The position numbers and the translations under genes were made by a program. Source: CAYQAJ01 sp964415245 (GTDB taxonomy: Bacteria > Planctomycetota > Planctomycetia > Pirellulales > Pirellulaceae). Taken from it: 31,211 nt of DNA. A model generated the notes under the pieces. It did not search any database and had not been told where the DNA came from. It saw only the letters and a list, made by a program, of their open reading frames with translations. Below are positions 22,765 through 30,131 of the stretch, in pieces (position 1 is the stretch's first letter; each line of letters opens with the position of its first letter). Location of the stretch: NCBI GenBank assembly GCA_964415245.1, contig CAYQAJ010000026.1, positions 1-31,211 of the forward strand, written 5' to 3'.

Positions 22765-23720
22765 GCTATCTTGCCGGGCGACGGATTGTGGTGACCGGTG
22801 GCGCGGGCTTCTTGGGGCGGCAGGTTTGCCGGGAGCTCGAAACGCGTCGGCCCGCGTCGATTGTCGTTCCCCGCAGCCGAAACTGCGACCTGCGTGACCG
22901 TGCGGCGATTCAAGGGCTGATGGCCGATGCCAAGCCGCAGGTTCTCATTCATCTCGCCGCGGTGGTCGGCGGTATCGGCGCCAATCGCGAAAACCCGGGG
23001 CGGTACTTTTACGACAACGCGATCATGGGCATCGAGCTCATTGAGCAGGCGCGGTTGTCCGGCGTCGAGAAGGTAGTCGCGGTCGGCACCATCTGTTCGT
23101 ATCCCAAGCACACGCCCGTGCCGTTTCGCGAAGAGAACCTGTGGGACGGCTACCCCGAGGAGACCAACGCACCGTACGGGCTGGCCAAGAAGATGCTGCT
23201 GGTGCAGGCCCAGGCGTATCGGCAGCAGTACGGACTCAACGCCATCTGCCTGTTGCCGGTGAACCTGTACGGCCCAGGCGACAACTTCGACCCGGCGACG
23301 AGCCATGTGATACCGGCGATCATCCGCAAGGTGGTCGAAGCGCAGCGGGCGGGCGAATCGTTCATCGACGTGTGGGGGACCGGCAACGCCTCGCGCGAGT
23401 TCTTGTTCGTGCGCGATGCGGCGCGGGCGATTGTGCTGGCGGCGGAGCGGTACAATGAGGCGGAACCGGTGAATATCGGCTCGGGCAGCGAGATCAAGAT
23501 CCGCGAACTGGTCGAGCTGATCTGCCGGCTGTGCGGCTTCTCGGGACAGGTTCACTGGGACGCATCGCGCCCCGACGGACAGCCGCGGCGATGCCTTGAC
23601 ACGACCCGCGCCCTGGCGAAGTTCGGCTTTCGCGCCGACGCATCGCTCGCCGATGGACTCAAAGAAACGATTCAGTGGTACGTGGAGCAGTGCGATCGTG
23701 ACGCACAGCGCGCGGCGTGA
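22761..23720 (+). CDS. fcl: GDP-L-fucose synthase-like NAD-dependent epimerase/reductase
   Basis: A predicted 319-residue extended SDR. VVTGGAGFLG (10-19) is the cofactor loop, HLAAVVGGIGANRENPG (about 64-80) is the characteristic GDP-fucose synthase segment, and TICSYPK with APYGLAKK gives the catalytic cysteine/serine region and the YxxxK pair. VNLYGPGDNFDP and SREFLFVRDAA complete the signature. The enzyme epimerises and reduces GDP-4-keto-6-deoxy-mannose to GDP-L-fucose. No GDP-mannose 4,6-dehydratase (Gmd) partner is present in the window, so the substrate could come from a gene elsewhere, or the protein may act on another 4-keto sugar. The start overlaps the preceding glycosyltransferase stop as ATGA. 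Confidence 0.85.
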   Translation: MSYLAGRRIVVTGGAGFLGRQVCRELETRRPASIVVPRSRNCDLRDRAAIQGLMADAKPQVLIHLAAVVGGIGANRENPGRYFYDNAIMGIELIEQARLSGVEKVVAVGTICSYPKHTPVPFREENLWDGYPEETNAPYGLAKKMLLVQAQAYRQQYGLNAICLLPVNLYGPGDNFDPATSHVIPAIIRKVVEAQRAGESFIDVWGTGNASREFLFVRDAARAIVLAAERYNEAEPVNIGSGSEIKIRELVELICRLCGFSGQVHWDASRPDGQPRRCLDTTRALAKFGFRADASLADGLKETIQWYVEQCDRDAQRAA

Positions 23721-23730
23721 AGAGGCGGAG

Positions 23731-23816
23731 AGGCTTTAGGCCCCAGGCTTCAGGCTTCAGGCTTCAGGCCCTAGGCTTCAGGCTTTAGGCTCCACGACCT
23801 CAAGCCTCAAGCCTAA
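23731..23816. repeat. Heptamer tandem array (AGGCTTC) with inverted end
   Basis: Nine 7-base units run from 23731 to 23793; four are AGGCTTC and the rest are one- to three-base variants. Two reverse-oriented units (CAAGCCT) follow at 23801-23814. The 3' units and the inverted units can fold into an imperfect hairpin of about 19 pairs with three mismatches. It lies between the fcl-like gene and galE, right after the fcl stop. Confidence 0.8.
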
Positions 23817-23834
23817 TCGCTGAGAGCTAAGCAA

Positions 23835-24842
23835 ATGAACGTTTTGGTAACAGGCGGCGCCGGATACGTCGGTTCGCACGCCATGCGGCGGTTGCTGGCT
23901 GGCGGGCACGAAGCCTGGGTGTACGACAATCTGTCGACCGGGCATCGCGCCGCCGTTCCTCGGGGACGGCTCATCGAGGGCGAGCTGTCCGACGGCGAGA
24001 GCCTGGCCCGAGTCCTGCGCGACCGCAAGATCGACGCGGTGATGCACTTCGCCGCTTCGGCGCTGGTCGGCGAATCGGTCAATAACCCGGCGCTGTACTA
24101 TCGGAACAACATCGTCGCCACGATCGCGCTGTTGGAAGCGATGCGCAATGGTGGTGTGTGGCGGATCGTCTTTTCCAGCTCGTGTGCCACGTATGGCGAA
24201 CCCGAGCGCGTGCCCATCGACGAGAACCAGCGGCAGCAGCCGGTGAGCCCGTACGGCTTTTCGAAGTTGGTGGTCGAGCACGCGCTGGACGACTATGCCG
24301 GCGCGTATGAGTTCGGCTTCGCGGCGCTGCGGTACTTTAACGCGGCAGGCGCGGCGGCCGATTGGACGCCGGGTCCGCTGGGCGAGCACCACGAACCCGA
24401 GTCGCACCTGATTCCGTTGGTGCTGCAAGTGGCGCTCGGGCAGCGGAAGGAAATCACGATCTTCGGCGACGACTATCCCACGCCCGACGGCACGTGCATT
24501 CGCGATTACGTACACGTCGACGACCTGGCCGACGCACACCTGGCGGCACTCGAAGGATTGCGGTCCGGCACCGCCTGGAAGCTCAATCTCGGCACGGGCC
24601 GCGGCTACAGCGTGCGCGAGGTGATCCATTCGTGCCGCCGCATCAGCGGCCGCGAAATCACCGTGCGCGAAGGACCGCGGCGCCCAGGCGATCCACCGGA
24701 GCTGGTGGCCGACGCGTCGCTGGCCCGCTCCACGCTTTGCTGGAAGCCGCGCTACACCGAGATCGACGAGATCGTGCAATCGGCCTGGCGCTGGCACAGC
24801 ACGCACCCCCGCGGCTTCGCCTACGTCGAGGCGAAAGCGTAG
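23835..24842 (+). CDS. galE: UDP-glucose 4-epimerase
   Basis: A predicted 335-residue extended SDR. VLVTGGAGYVGSHAMRRLL (3-21) binds NAD, VMHFAASALVGESV is the GalE-specific second motif, SSSCATYGEP provides the catalytic serine region, and SPYGFSKLVVEHAL carries the YxxxK pair. LRYFNAAGAAADW, GDDYPTPDGTCIRDYVHVDDLADAH and LNLGTGRGYSV are all canonical. The enzyme interconverts UDP-glucose and UDP-galactose, or their N-acetyl forms in relaxed members. It is the last gene of the plus-strand glycan operon, separated from the fcl-like gene by the heptamer array. It would supply galactose-type donors to the local glycosyltransferases. Length and motifs match the family closely. Confidence 0.93.
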   Translation: MNVLVTGGAGYVGSHAMRRLLAGGHEAWVYDNLSTGHRAAVPRGRLIEGELSDGESLARVLRDRKIDAVMHFAASALVGESVNNPALYYRNNIVATIALLEAMRNGGVWRIVFSSSCATYGEPERVPIDENQRQQPVSPYGFSKLVVEHALDDYAGAYEFGFAALRYFNAAGAAADWTPGPLGEHHEPESHLIPLVLQVALGQRKEITIFGDDYPTPDGTCIRDYVHVDDLADAHLAALEGLRSGTAWKLNLGTGRGYSVREVIHSCRRISGREITVREGPRRPGDPPELVADASLARSTLCWKPRYTEIDEIVQSAWRWHSTHPRGFAYVEAKA

Positions 24843-24853
24843 TACTCCCCATG

Positions 24854-25024
24854 AGCCGGAAGCGTAAGCGACGGCCCCCTCAAGAGCGGAAAGCCGCAAT
24901 CAGCGACGAAAGCGGAGTAAAGTCGGAGATCGGACTTCGCAAACCGGATCGTGAAAGAAGTGTCAGGAACCGACTCCTGACTCTCGAGGGCTAAGCCGGT
25001 CGCCTGGGCCGGGAACGGTTCCTG
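24854..25024. repeat. Cluster of dispersed inverted repeats after galE
   Basis: The 273-bp gap between galE and the next gene holds several repeats. AGCCGGAAGCGTAAGCGACGG at 24854-24874 is a GC-rich element that I associate with planctomycetes (given here as 20 bases plus one G). A perfect 7-bp hairpin (GTCAGGA/TCCTGAC, loop of 6) lies at 24962-24981. CAGGAACCG at 24964-24972 and its complement CGGTTCCTG at 25016-25024 form a larger inverted pair. No gene was found. Confidence 0.6.
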
Positions 25025-25115
25025 GCGCCCTTTCTGGCCCACCTTTTCTGCTCAATCGCGACTTTCTTTCACTCCTCGACCCGTATGTGAGACCTGTCCT
25101 CGGCATTTGCCCGCC

Positions 25116-25688
25116 ATGACGCTTGCCGCGTTCATCATTGTGTTGGCGATCGAGTTGCTGCTTGCGGGCAGTCTGCTGGCAAGTATGGTGTGGCCCGAGA
25201 AGCGAATCTGGCCTCCACCCGGCAGGTTCTCATGGCAGTTCTGGTGGATTTGGTCGTTGACGATTCTCTCGCTGTTGGGATTGTTTGCCATCGCAGCGCT
25301 GGACGGGAACACGTTCCTCTTTGCGCATTGGTCCCGATTTGTACTTGGTGGCTCGTTGTTCGTCGGCGGGTCCGTATTTGCCATGTGGGGCGTCGTCACG
25401 CTGAGCTGGCACGCCTCGTCCGGGCTGAAAGCGAAATTGATCACGACAGGCCCCTACCGTTACACGAGAAATCCGCAATATGTCGGTGACTTCGCGATTC
25501 TGTTGGGAGTCGCCGTCTTTTCGAACTCGTTGCTGGCGATGATCTTGACCATCGTGGGAATCGGCTGCTTCTGGATGGCGCCGTTTGCTGAAGAGCCGTG
25601 GTTGCGCCAACAGTACGGCCAAGCGTACGACGAGTATTGTCGCACGGTGCCGAGATTCTTCGGAGTCAGGAAAGCGAACCCGCATTAG
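25116..25688 (+). CDS. Isoprenylcysteine carboxyl methyltransferase-like membrane protein
   Basis: A predicted 190-residue membrane protein with about five hydrophobic segments. The C-terminal half has TTGPYRYTRNPQYVGDFAILLG (about residues 110-131) and EEPWLRQQYGQAYDEYCRTVPRFF (about 160-183), the signatures of the ICMT/PEMT-like methyltransferase group (phospholipid or isoprenylcysteine methyltransferases). In bacteria most relatives have no known substrate, and lipid or small-molecule methylation is possible. ATG at 25116 is preferred over a TTG at 25107. It is separated from galE by repeats and converges with the kinase gene, so it is probably a single-gene unit unrelated to the glycan operon. 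Confidence 0.82.
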   Translation: MTLAAFIIVLAIELLLAGSLLASMVWPEKRIWPPPGRFSWQFWWIWSLTILSLLGLFAIAALDGNTFLFAHWSRFVLGGSLFVGGSVFAMWGVVTLSWHASSGLKAKLITTGPYRYTRNPQYVGDFAILLGVAVFSNSLLAMILTIVGIGCFWMAPFAEEPWLRQQYGQAYDEYCRTVPRFFGVRKANPH

Positions 25689-25721
25689 GAGCGCGAGATT
25701 CAGGCGTAGCGTAAATCCGAA

Positions 25722-25750
25722 CTGGCCCGAAAACCGATCCTGGCACTTCG
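25722..25750. repeat. Diverged copy of the CAGGAACCG-type repeat
   Basis: On the minus strand this reads as GTGCCAGGATCGGTTTTCGG, resembling the units at 390-403 and 24964-25024. It lies in the 190-bp convergent gap between the ICMT-like gene and the kinase gene; nothing else is seen in that gap. Confidence 0.35.
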
Positions 25751-25878
25751 TCTGCCCCCCACCCTGTTCGGCGCCACGTCTTCATTCGCTTCGACAGGCT
25801 GCTGCTCCCAATGAGGGATTGAGGAAGGCGAAATCTTCGCGGGCAATCGGCATCGCGACGTGAACCGGCGCGATTGTG

Positions 25879-27228
25879 TTATCGCCCGAGAGCGCCAACC
25901 AAAAGCAAGATTAGCAGCGCCGCCACGGCAACGCTCGCCGCCGCGAGAACGGCCATCAATATCCGGCGGCTGCGCCGCGATTCGGTGGACTCCCTCGCAC
26001 CCAGTCTGACGAAGATTTCGGTAGATCCACCCTGCATCGTGTCGGCTTCTGTGGCGTCCGTCTGTTCTGTTGCGACCACCTGGATATCCGGCACCGTCCC
26101 CGTCGGCGTGAATACGCGGGTGGGGGCGTCGTCCCACTGGGGCCGCACGACCGGGCGGTCGGCGGCGGTCGACAGGTCGAAGACTTCCGCGTCGCGCTTC
26201 GCTCGCCCGCGCAGGGCCGCCGCGATCCGCCGCAGGCGCCCAACCACGTCGCTCATGGTTTGCGGCCGGTCGGCGGGCTTTTTGGCTACCATTTCCTGAA
26301 ACAGTTGGTCGAGCCGCCGCAATACGTCGCGGCGCATGTCGCGCAGCGACGGAATCGGCGCCGACTTGTGCGACATGAGCTTCTCCATGATCGTCTGTCC
26401 CGTGTACATCGGCTGTCCGGTAAGCAGCAGGTACATGGTGCAGCCCAGCGAATAGATGTCGCTGCGCTGGTCGACGCCGCGCGGAGCCTCGGCCTGTTCG
26501 GGGCTCATATAGTCGGCCGTGCCCACCACTTCGCCGGACACCGTGAGCGGTCCGGCGGACGCCTCGTCGAGCCGTGCCAGGCCCATGTCGAGAATCTTCA
26601 GCGTGCCTGCGGTATCGACCAGTAGGTTGGAAGGCTTGATGTCACGATGCACGACTCCCTGAGCGTGCGCGTACTGGAGCCCTTCGCCCGCCTGCGTCAT
26701 CAGGTCGACCACTTTTTCGACGGGCAACGGCCCCTGCTTTTTAACCAGCGTCGCCAGATCGACGCCATCGACGAACTCCATGGCGAAATATGTCGCCCCG
26801 TCGGCGAGGTCAGCGTCAAAGGCGCGGACGATGTTGGGATGGTTGAGTCGGGCGGCGGCGCGGGCTTCGCGCATAAAGCGTCGGACAATGTCACCCGAAC
26901 TCGCGGCGCGCGGCGCAATCACTTTGATGGCGGCGATCCGTTGCATGCGTTGATGCCGCGCCTTGTACACTTGCCCCATGCCCCCCCGGCCAATCGGCGC
27001 CAGCACGACGTAGTTGCCCAACAGCACCGGGCCCACGCGATTTTGCAGCAACACGTCGGACTGGTAGCGGGTGATGCGGCCTTCGGCGACCAATTCGGCG
27101 GCAAGGCGAGCGGCCGGCTCGTCGAACCCCGCTACGGTCAGTTTTTCCTTGACTGGCGTCAGGTCGTCGGCCGGCAACAGTCCGAACTGCTCTAATCGAT
27201 CGACGAACGCTTGCGCCGAAACCGCCAT
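25879..27228 (-). CDS. Hanks-type Ser/Thr protein kinase with C-terminal membrane anchor
   Basis: A predicted 449-residue kinase. A short helical N-terminal domain (about 1-70, ending RITRYQSDVLLQNR) is common in planctomycete kinases. The kinase domain has IGRGGMGQVYKA (79-90), the ATP lysine K102 in AAIKVI, HRDIKPSNLL with catalytic D196, LDMGLARL with the DFG aspartate kept but Phe replaced by Met (214-216), and GTADYMSPEQA. A Thr/Asp/Gln-rich linker follows, and a single hydrophobic segment at about 427-446 should anchor the protein, leaving almost no extracytoplasmic part. The ATG at 27228 is supported by a TATAAT just upstream; a longer start at 27264 would overlap that box. It is monocistronic by orientation. 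Targets are unknown. Confidence 0.92.
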   Translation of the reverse strand: MAVSAQAFVDRLEQFGLLPADDLTPVKEKLTVAGFDEPAARLAAELVAEGRITRYQSDVLLQNRVGPVLLGNYVVLAPIGRGGMGQVYKARHQRMQRIAAIKVIAPRAASSGDIVRRFMREARAAARLNHPNIVRAFDADLADGATYFAMEFVDGVDLATLVKKQGPLPVEKVVDLMTQAGEGLQYAHAQGVVHRDIKPSNLLVDTAGTLKILDMGLARLDEASAGPLTVSGEVVGTADYMSPEQAEAPRGVDQRSDIYSLGCTMYLLLTGQPMYTGQTIMEKLMSHKSAPIPSLRDMRRDVLRRLDQLFQEMVAKKPADRPQTMSDVVGRLRRIAAALRGRAKRDAEVFDLSTAADRPVVRPQWDDAPTRVFTPTGTVPDIQVVATEQTDATEADTMQGGSTEIFVRLGARESTESRRSRRILMAVLAAASVAVAALLILLLVGALGR

Positions 27229-27548
27229 GCACGTCGCTCCCGCGGACCCCGGTGGAGCCGGCATTATACTCGTTTCCCGGCGCAGTCACGAATCGGGTGA
27301 GCGACAAATTCGGCTTGGCGGTGTAAGGGACGATTCAAAGTGACACCTACCCTCACCGGCGGGCTGGGACCGGGAGGTGAGCGTGATTTTTTACGCCCCG
27401 GTCGCTACACTGAGGGCTGTCAGGGGTTTAACCGGGCGAGCGGTTTGGCGGGGCGAGGGGCTATCAGCGGCCGGCGGACGTTGCCTCAGGGTGATGGTGC
27501 CGGGTTCTGTTTCGCTGTCAGTCTCCCACGACTCGAAAGGAAGAATTC
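27229..27548. promoter_or_regulatory. 320-bp divergent region between the kinase and secretin-domain genes
   Basis: It holds the kinase promoter near its left end and must contain the promoter of the gene at 27549. A TACACT at 27406-27411 is a possible -10 box for the latter, but the -35 region (GTGATT, 17 bases upstream) is poor; that would leave a 5' leader of about 130 bases. AAGGAAG directly precedes the 27549 ATG. No small ORF of interest was seen. Confidence 0.35.
27263..27268 (-). promoter_or_regulatory. -10 box of the kinase gene promoter
   Basis: The minus strand reads TATAAT exactly, 34 bases upstream of the kinase ATG. A GTGACT 15 bases further upstream could serve as a weak -35 box. 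An exact TATAAT in GC-rich DNA is unlikely by chance, so a sigma-70-type promoter with a short leader is plausible. Confidence 0.5.
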
Positions 27549-28454
27549 ATGCGTAAGTCAGCATTGATCGCCGTCATCGCTTGTGCCGCATTGGGCGTGA
27601 TGCTCGTGTCGGCTGTGGCCCAACAAGAGGAATCGCCCCCAGTTCGGCGGCAGAGGACCGAAGCCGAGCGCGCCGCCGCGGCGCAGCGGTCGGCCCAAAA
27701 CCGGGCAGCTCTCGAAAGGCAATTTGGCGTAGAAGGTCAACCTGCCACCGAAGGCCAGCCGTTCCGCGGAGGCCAGCCCGCCGTCGGCGGACAGCGCGAC
27801 AACCCGTTCGGCGAGGCCGCCCAGGGTCGATTCGGTGGTAGCCGAACGCGCCGCCCCGAAGCGCAGGAAGTCGCCGCGCCCGCCGCACCGGGCCGGGCGG
27901 TGCAAATCGAGCTGCTCATGGTCGAATTGTCGGCCGACGCCAAGGAAGCCAAGGCGGCGATCGACTTGGGGGGCACTGCCGACGAAATCCGCAGTCGCAT
28001 CGACGACCTGACGAGCAAAGGACAGGTTGAAGTGCTGACGCACATTCGTCTCAGCACCCTCGAACAGAATCCCGGCATGTTTCAGGTCGGTGAGACGGTT
28101 CCCGTCGTGACCGGGCGGCAGTTTTCAGGAGGCGGCGGTGACCGCGGCCGGCCTTTCTCGACGGCGTCTGTCACCTACGAAAACGTCGGCACGATTCTGA
28201 CGGTGACGCCGCGAATCGACGGCGACGACGTTCTGGTCCAACTGGCCGCCGAGACATCGCGCATCGTGCGCAATCCCATGCCCGAGGGTCAGGCGGAAGG
28301 CGATACAAACGTATTGCCGCCTAGCCGCAGCATGTCGACGGTTCAGTCAACCGTGCGCGTGCCGAGAGGAAAGTACGTCGTAGCGGGCGGAGGCACGTTC
28401 ACCGGGGAAAACGGACGAAAAGAGCTAGTCTTGCTCGTAACGGCGGCTTATTAG
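27549..28454 (+). CDS. Exported protein with a secretin-like C-terminal domain
   Basis: A predicted 301-residue protein. Residues 1-24 form a signal peptide (MRKSALIAVIACAALGVMLV, cleavage probably after AVA). A basic, Gln/Arg-rich segment and a Gly/Gln/Pro-rich stretch with repeated EGQP/GGQP units (about 60-95) follow. From about 117 the chain resembles the secretin (GspD/PilQ) domain: VQIELLMVELS, VLTHIRLSTLEQNPGMFQVGETVPVVTG, and VTYENVGTILTVTPRIDGDDVLVQLAAETSR, ending with YVVAGGG...ELVLLVTAA. The N0/N1 periplasmic domains of true secretins are missing, so it may not form a full outer-membrane channel. AAGGAAG before the ATG is a good ribosome site. No pilus or type II secretion genes are adjacent. 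The function is unknown. Confidence 0.8.
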   Translation: MRKSALIAVIACAALGVMLVSAVAQQEESPPVRRQRTEAERAAAAQRSAQNRAALERQFGVEGQPATEGQPFRGGQPAVGGQRDNPFGEAAQGRFGGSRTRRPEAQEVAAPAAPGRAVQIELLMVELSADAKEAKAAIDLGGTADEIRSRIDDLTSKGQVEVLTHIRLSTLEQNPGMFQVGETVPVVTGRQFSGGGGDRGRPFSTASVTYENVGTILTVTPRIDGDDVLVQLAAETSRIVRNPMPEGQAEGDTNVLPPSRSMSTVQSTVRVPRGKYVVAGGGTFTGENGRKELVLLVTAAY

Positions 28455-28478
28455 ACCGCTTACGGACTACCAGCCCGC

Positions 28479-29108
28479 TTACGCTTGAACCGAAACATCT
28501 CGCTCGGCGAGCGCTGCGACCAGGTCGAGGGGGCCGGTGTACAGCACCGCGTCGAAACCCGCTGCGCGTGCCCCGGCCACGTTGTCGGTTCGGTCGTCGA
28601 CGAAGAAAGTTTCCTCCGGCGCCGCCCCGGCCATTTTCGCGGCCAGTGCGTAGATGGCCGGGTCTGGCTTCATCGAGCGCAGGCGGTAGCTCAGCGCGTA
28701 CACGTCGAAGCCGCTTGCAATTAGCGGGAAACGGCCGTCGGCGACGTACTTCCAATGCGCGTCGCACGTGTTGGAGAGGATGCCGACGCGGTGGCCGTAT
28801 CGTTTTAGCCCCTTGATGATCGGCTCCAGCGCCGCGTTCGGCTCGAAGATCGCGGCGGCGGCGTGAACGAGACGCTTTCGATCCGGGCGCGTGCGCGTTT
28901 CACTGCAGAAATGCTCGTAAAAATCGGCGGTGCTGATGTCGCCCAGTTCGTACCGCCGCTGCAAGTCGCCCTCAAACACGATCGCTCGCACCAAATCGAC
29001 GTCGACCCCCGCTACCTCGGCCATTTGCCGGCAGGCAATCTCGTGGTCGAAGAAGAGGAGCACGTTGCCCAAGTCGAAGTAAAAGAATCGCGGCGGGCGG
29101 GCGTTCAT
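28479..29108 (-). CDS. HAD-superfamily hydrolase, YihX-like
   Basis: A predicted 209-residue HAD subfamily IA protein. FYFDLGNVLLFFD (9-21) has the nucleophile D12; the FDLGNV form, with Gly where many members have the second Asp, is typical of YihX-like (glucose-1-phosphate phosphatase) and epoxide-hydrolase-N-terminal members. ILSNTCDAHW (motif II), MKPDPAIYALAAK (motif III lysine) and FVDDRTDNVAGARAAGFDAVLY (motif IV) are intact. It probably dephosphorylates a small phosphorylated metabolite. The gene converges with the secretin-domain gene, 24 bases apart, and its upstream side is a heptamer-rich intergenic region. It is not obviously linked to the glycan genes. Confidence 0.87.
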   Translation of the reverse strand: MNARPPRFFYFDLGNVLLFFDHEIACRQMAEVAGVDVDLVRAIVFEGDLQRRYELGDISTADFYEHFCSETRTRPDRKRLVHAAAAIFEPNAALEPIIKGLKRYGHRVGILSNTCDAHWKYVADGRFPLIASGFDVYALSYRLRSMKPDPAIYALAAKMAGAAPEETFFVDDRTDNVAGARAAGFDAVLYTGPLDLVAALAERDVSVQA

Positions 29109-29148
29109 GGGCCAACCTCAATCATCCGTGATGGCTCGCTGAACTCGC

Positions 29149-29212
29149 AAATCCCAAATCCCAAATCCCAAATCTCAAACAAATCTCAAATTCCAAAGGG
29201 GAAAGCTCCAAA
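29149..29212. repeat. A-rich heptamer array (AAATCCC type)
   Basis: Units of seven with the frame AAANNNN run through this stretch, interrupted by one AAAC: three AAATCCC, two AAATCTC, then AAATTCC, AAAGGGG and AAAGCTC, ending in CAAA. It contrasts sharply with the GC-rich surroundings. The matching inverted array is at 29284-29343. Confidence 0.8.
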
Positions 29213-29283
29213 CCAGCGTATCGGCCGCATCGCTCCTGCAGGGCGCGTCGCGTTGGACCTTCTTGGCGACTCCGGCTTTGGAC

Positions 29284-29343
29284 GTTTGAGATTTTGAGAT
29301 TTGACCGCTTTGACTTTTGTTTGGGATTTGTGATTTGGAGCTT
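29284..29343. repeat. Inverted partner of the A-rich heptamer array
   Basis: The reverse complement reads AAGCTCCAAATCACAAATCC and continues with AAATCTC and AAATCTC units, so the two arrays face each other across a GC-rich core at about 29213-29283. The AAAGCTCCAAA ends of both arrays match. The whole unit (29149-29343, 195 bp) lies between the HAD and DUF1080 genes. Confidence 0.75.
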
Positions 29344-29359
29344 GCTTCCTCAGCGGGAC

Positions 29360-30052
29360 CTACTTGAGCACCTTGATGCGGATGTTCCGATACCGCGCCT
29401 CGGCCGGCTCGCCGCCGTGAATCTGCAATCCGATGATCCCGTCACGCTCTATGTCGGCTTCTTCTTCGGTGTAGTCGACCGTTTTCAGGCCGTTGACCGA
29501 TATGGTAATGTGCGGGCCGTCGCAACGGATCACCAGGTCGTTCCATTCGTCCTCGCGAACCGCTTCTTTCACTTTGTCGGCATCCCCCTCCGCCAGGAAA
29601 CGCCGCCGCCGCGATTCGTCGTAGAGCGAGCCCCAGATCGACCGCCCCTGACCCGTGCCCATGTCGCACTGGTAGCCCATCACCTCGAAGTGGTCGGGAA
29701 TGCGTCGGCTGCGAAACTGCACGCCTGCGTTCTGGCCCGCGCCGGTGAGTTTCGCTTCCAGCCGCAGCTCGAAATCGCCGTAGCTTTTTTCGGTGCACAG
29801 GAATTCGTTTCGAGGCACGGGCCTTTCGAGCGATCCGGCGACGACCGCCCCATCCTCAATGCGAAACGTGTGTTCGGTATCCCCTTCCCAGCCCTTGAAC
29901 GTCTTGCCGTCGAACAGCGGCACGAAACCGTCGTCGGACGACTCTGTTTCATCGCCCGCATCCGTACTCGCGACCAGCGGAGCAGCGATTAGCACGGCGA
30001 CTGACGGGATGAGAAAAAGCAAAACGGCAGGTACCAATCGGGAAGGTCTCAT
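29360..30052 (-). CDS. Secreted DUF1080 (3-keto-disaccharide hydrolase-like) protein
   Basis: A predicted 230-residue exported protein. An N-terminal signal segment (RLVPAVLLFLIPSVAVLIAAPLVAS) is followed by an acidic linker and a single DUF1080 domain: DGFVPLFDGKTFKGWEG, FRIEDGAVVAGS, NEFLCTEKSYGDFELRLEAKL, AGVQFRSRRIPDHFEVMGYQCDMG and EWNDLVIRCDGPHITISVNG, closing with GLQIHGGEPAEARYRNIRIKVL. The concanavalin-like jelly-roll family is greatly expanded in planctomycetes and some members hydrolyse 3-keto-disaccharides. The ATG at 30052 fits the signal peptide; longer in-frame starts extend into the intergenic region. Location is probably periplasmic or extracellular. Confidence 0.9.
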   Translation of the reverse strand: MRPSRLVPAVLLFLIPSVAVLIAAPLVASTDAGDETESSDDGFVPLFDGKTFKGWEGDTEHTFRIEDGAVVAGSLERPVPRNEFLCTEKSYGDFELRLEAKLTGAGQNAGVQFRSRRIPDHFEVMGYQCDMGTGQGRSIWGSLYDESRRRRFLAEGDADKVKEAVREDEWNDLVIRCDGPHITISVNGLKTVDYTEEEADIERDGIIGLQIHGGEPAEARYRNIRIKVLK

Positions 30053-30131
30053 GGTTGTTTTCTCACACAGTTTCATCACGGGCCAGCGATACACAACGCC
30101 TTCACATTCGGCGTAGCGATTATCCTTCCGG

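Noticed and set aside
23731..23816. Heptamer array as a CRISPR array
   Set aside because: Units are 7 bases long, directly adjacent, without spacers, and no cas gene is present.
23778..24899. 373-residue open frame antisense to galE
   Set aside because: GalE motifs are all on the plus strand; the antisense frame begins in repeats and has no motif.
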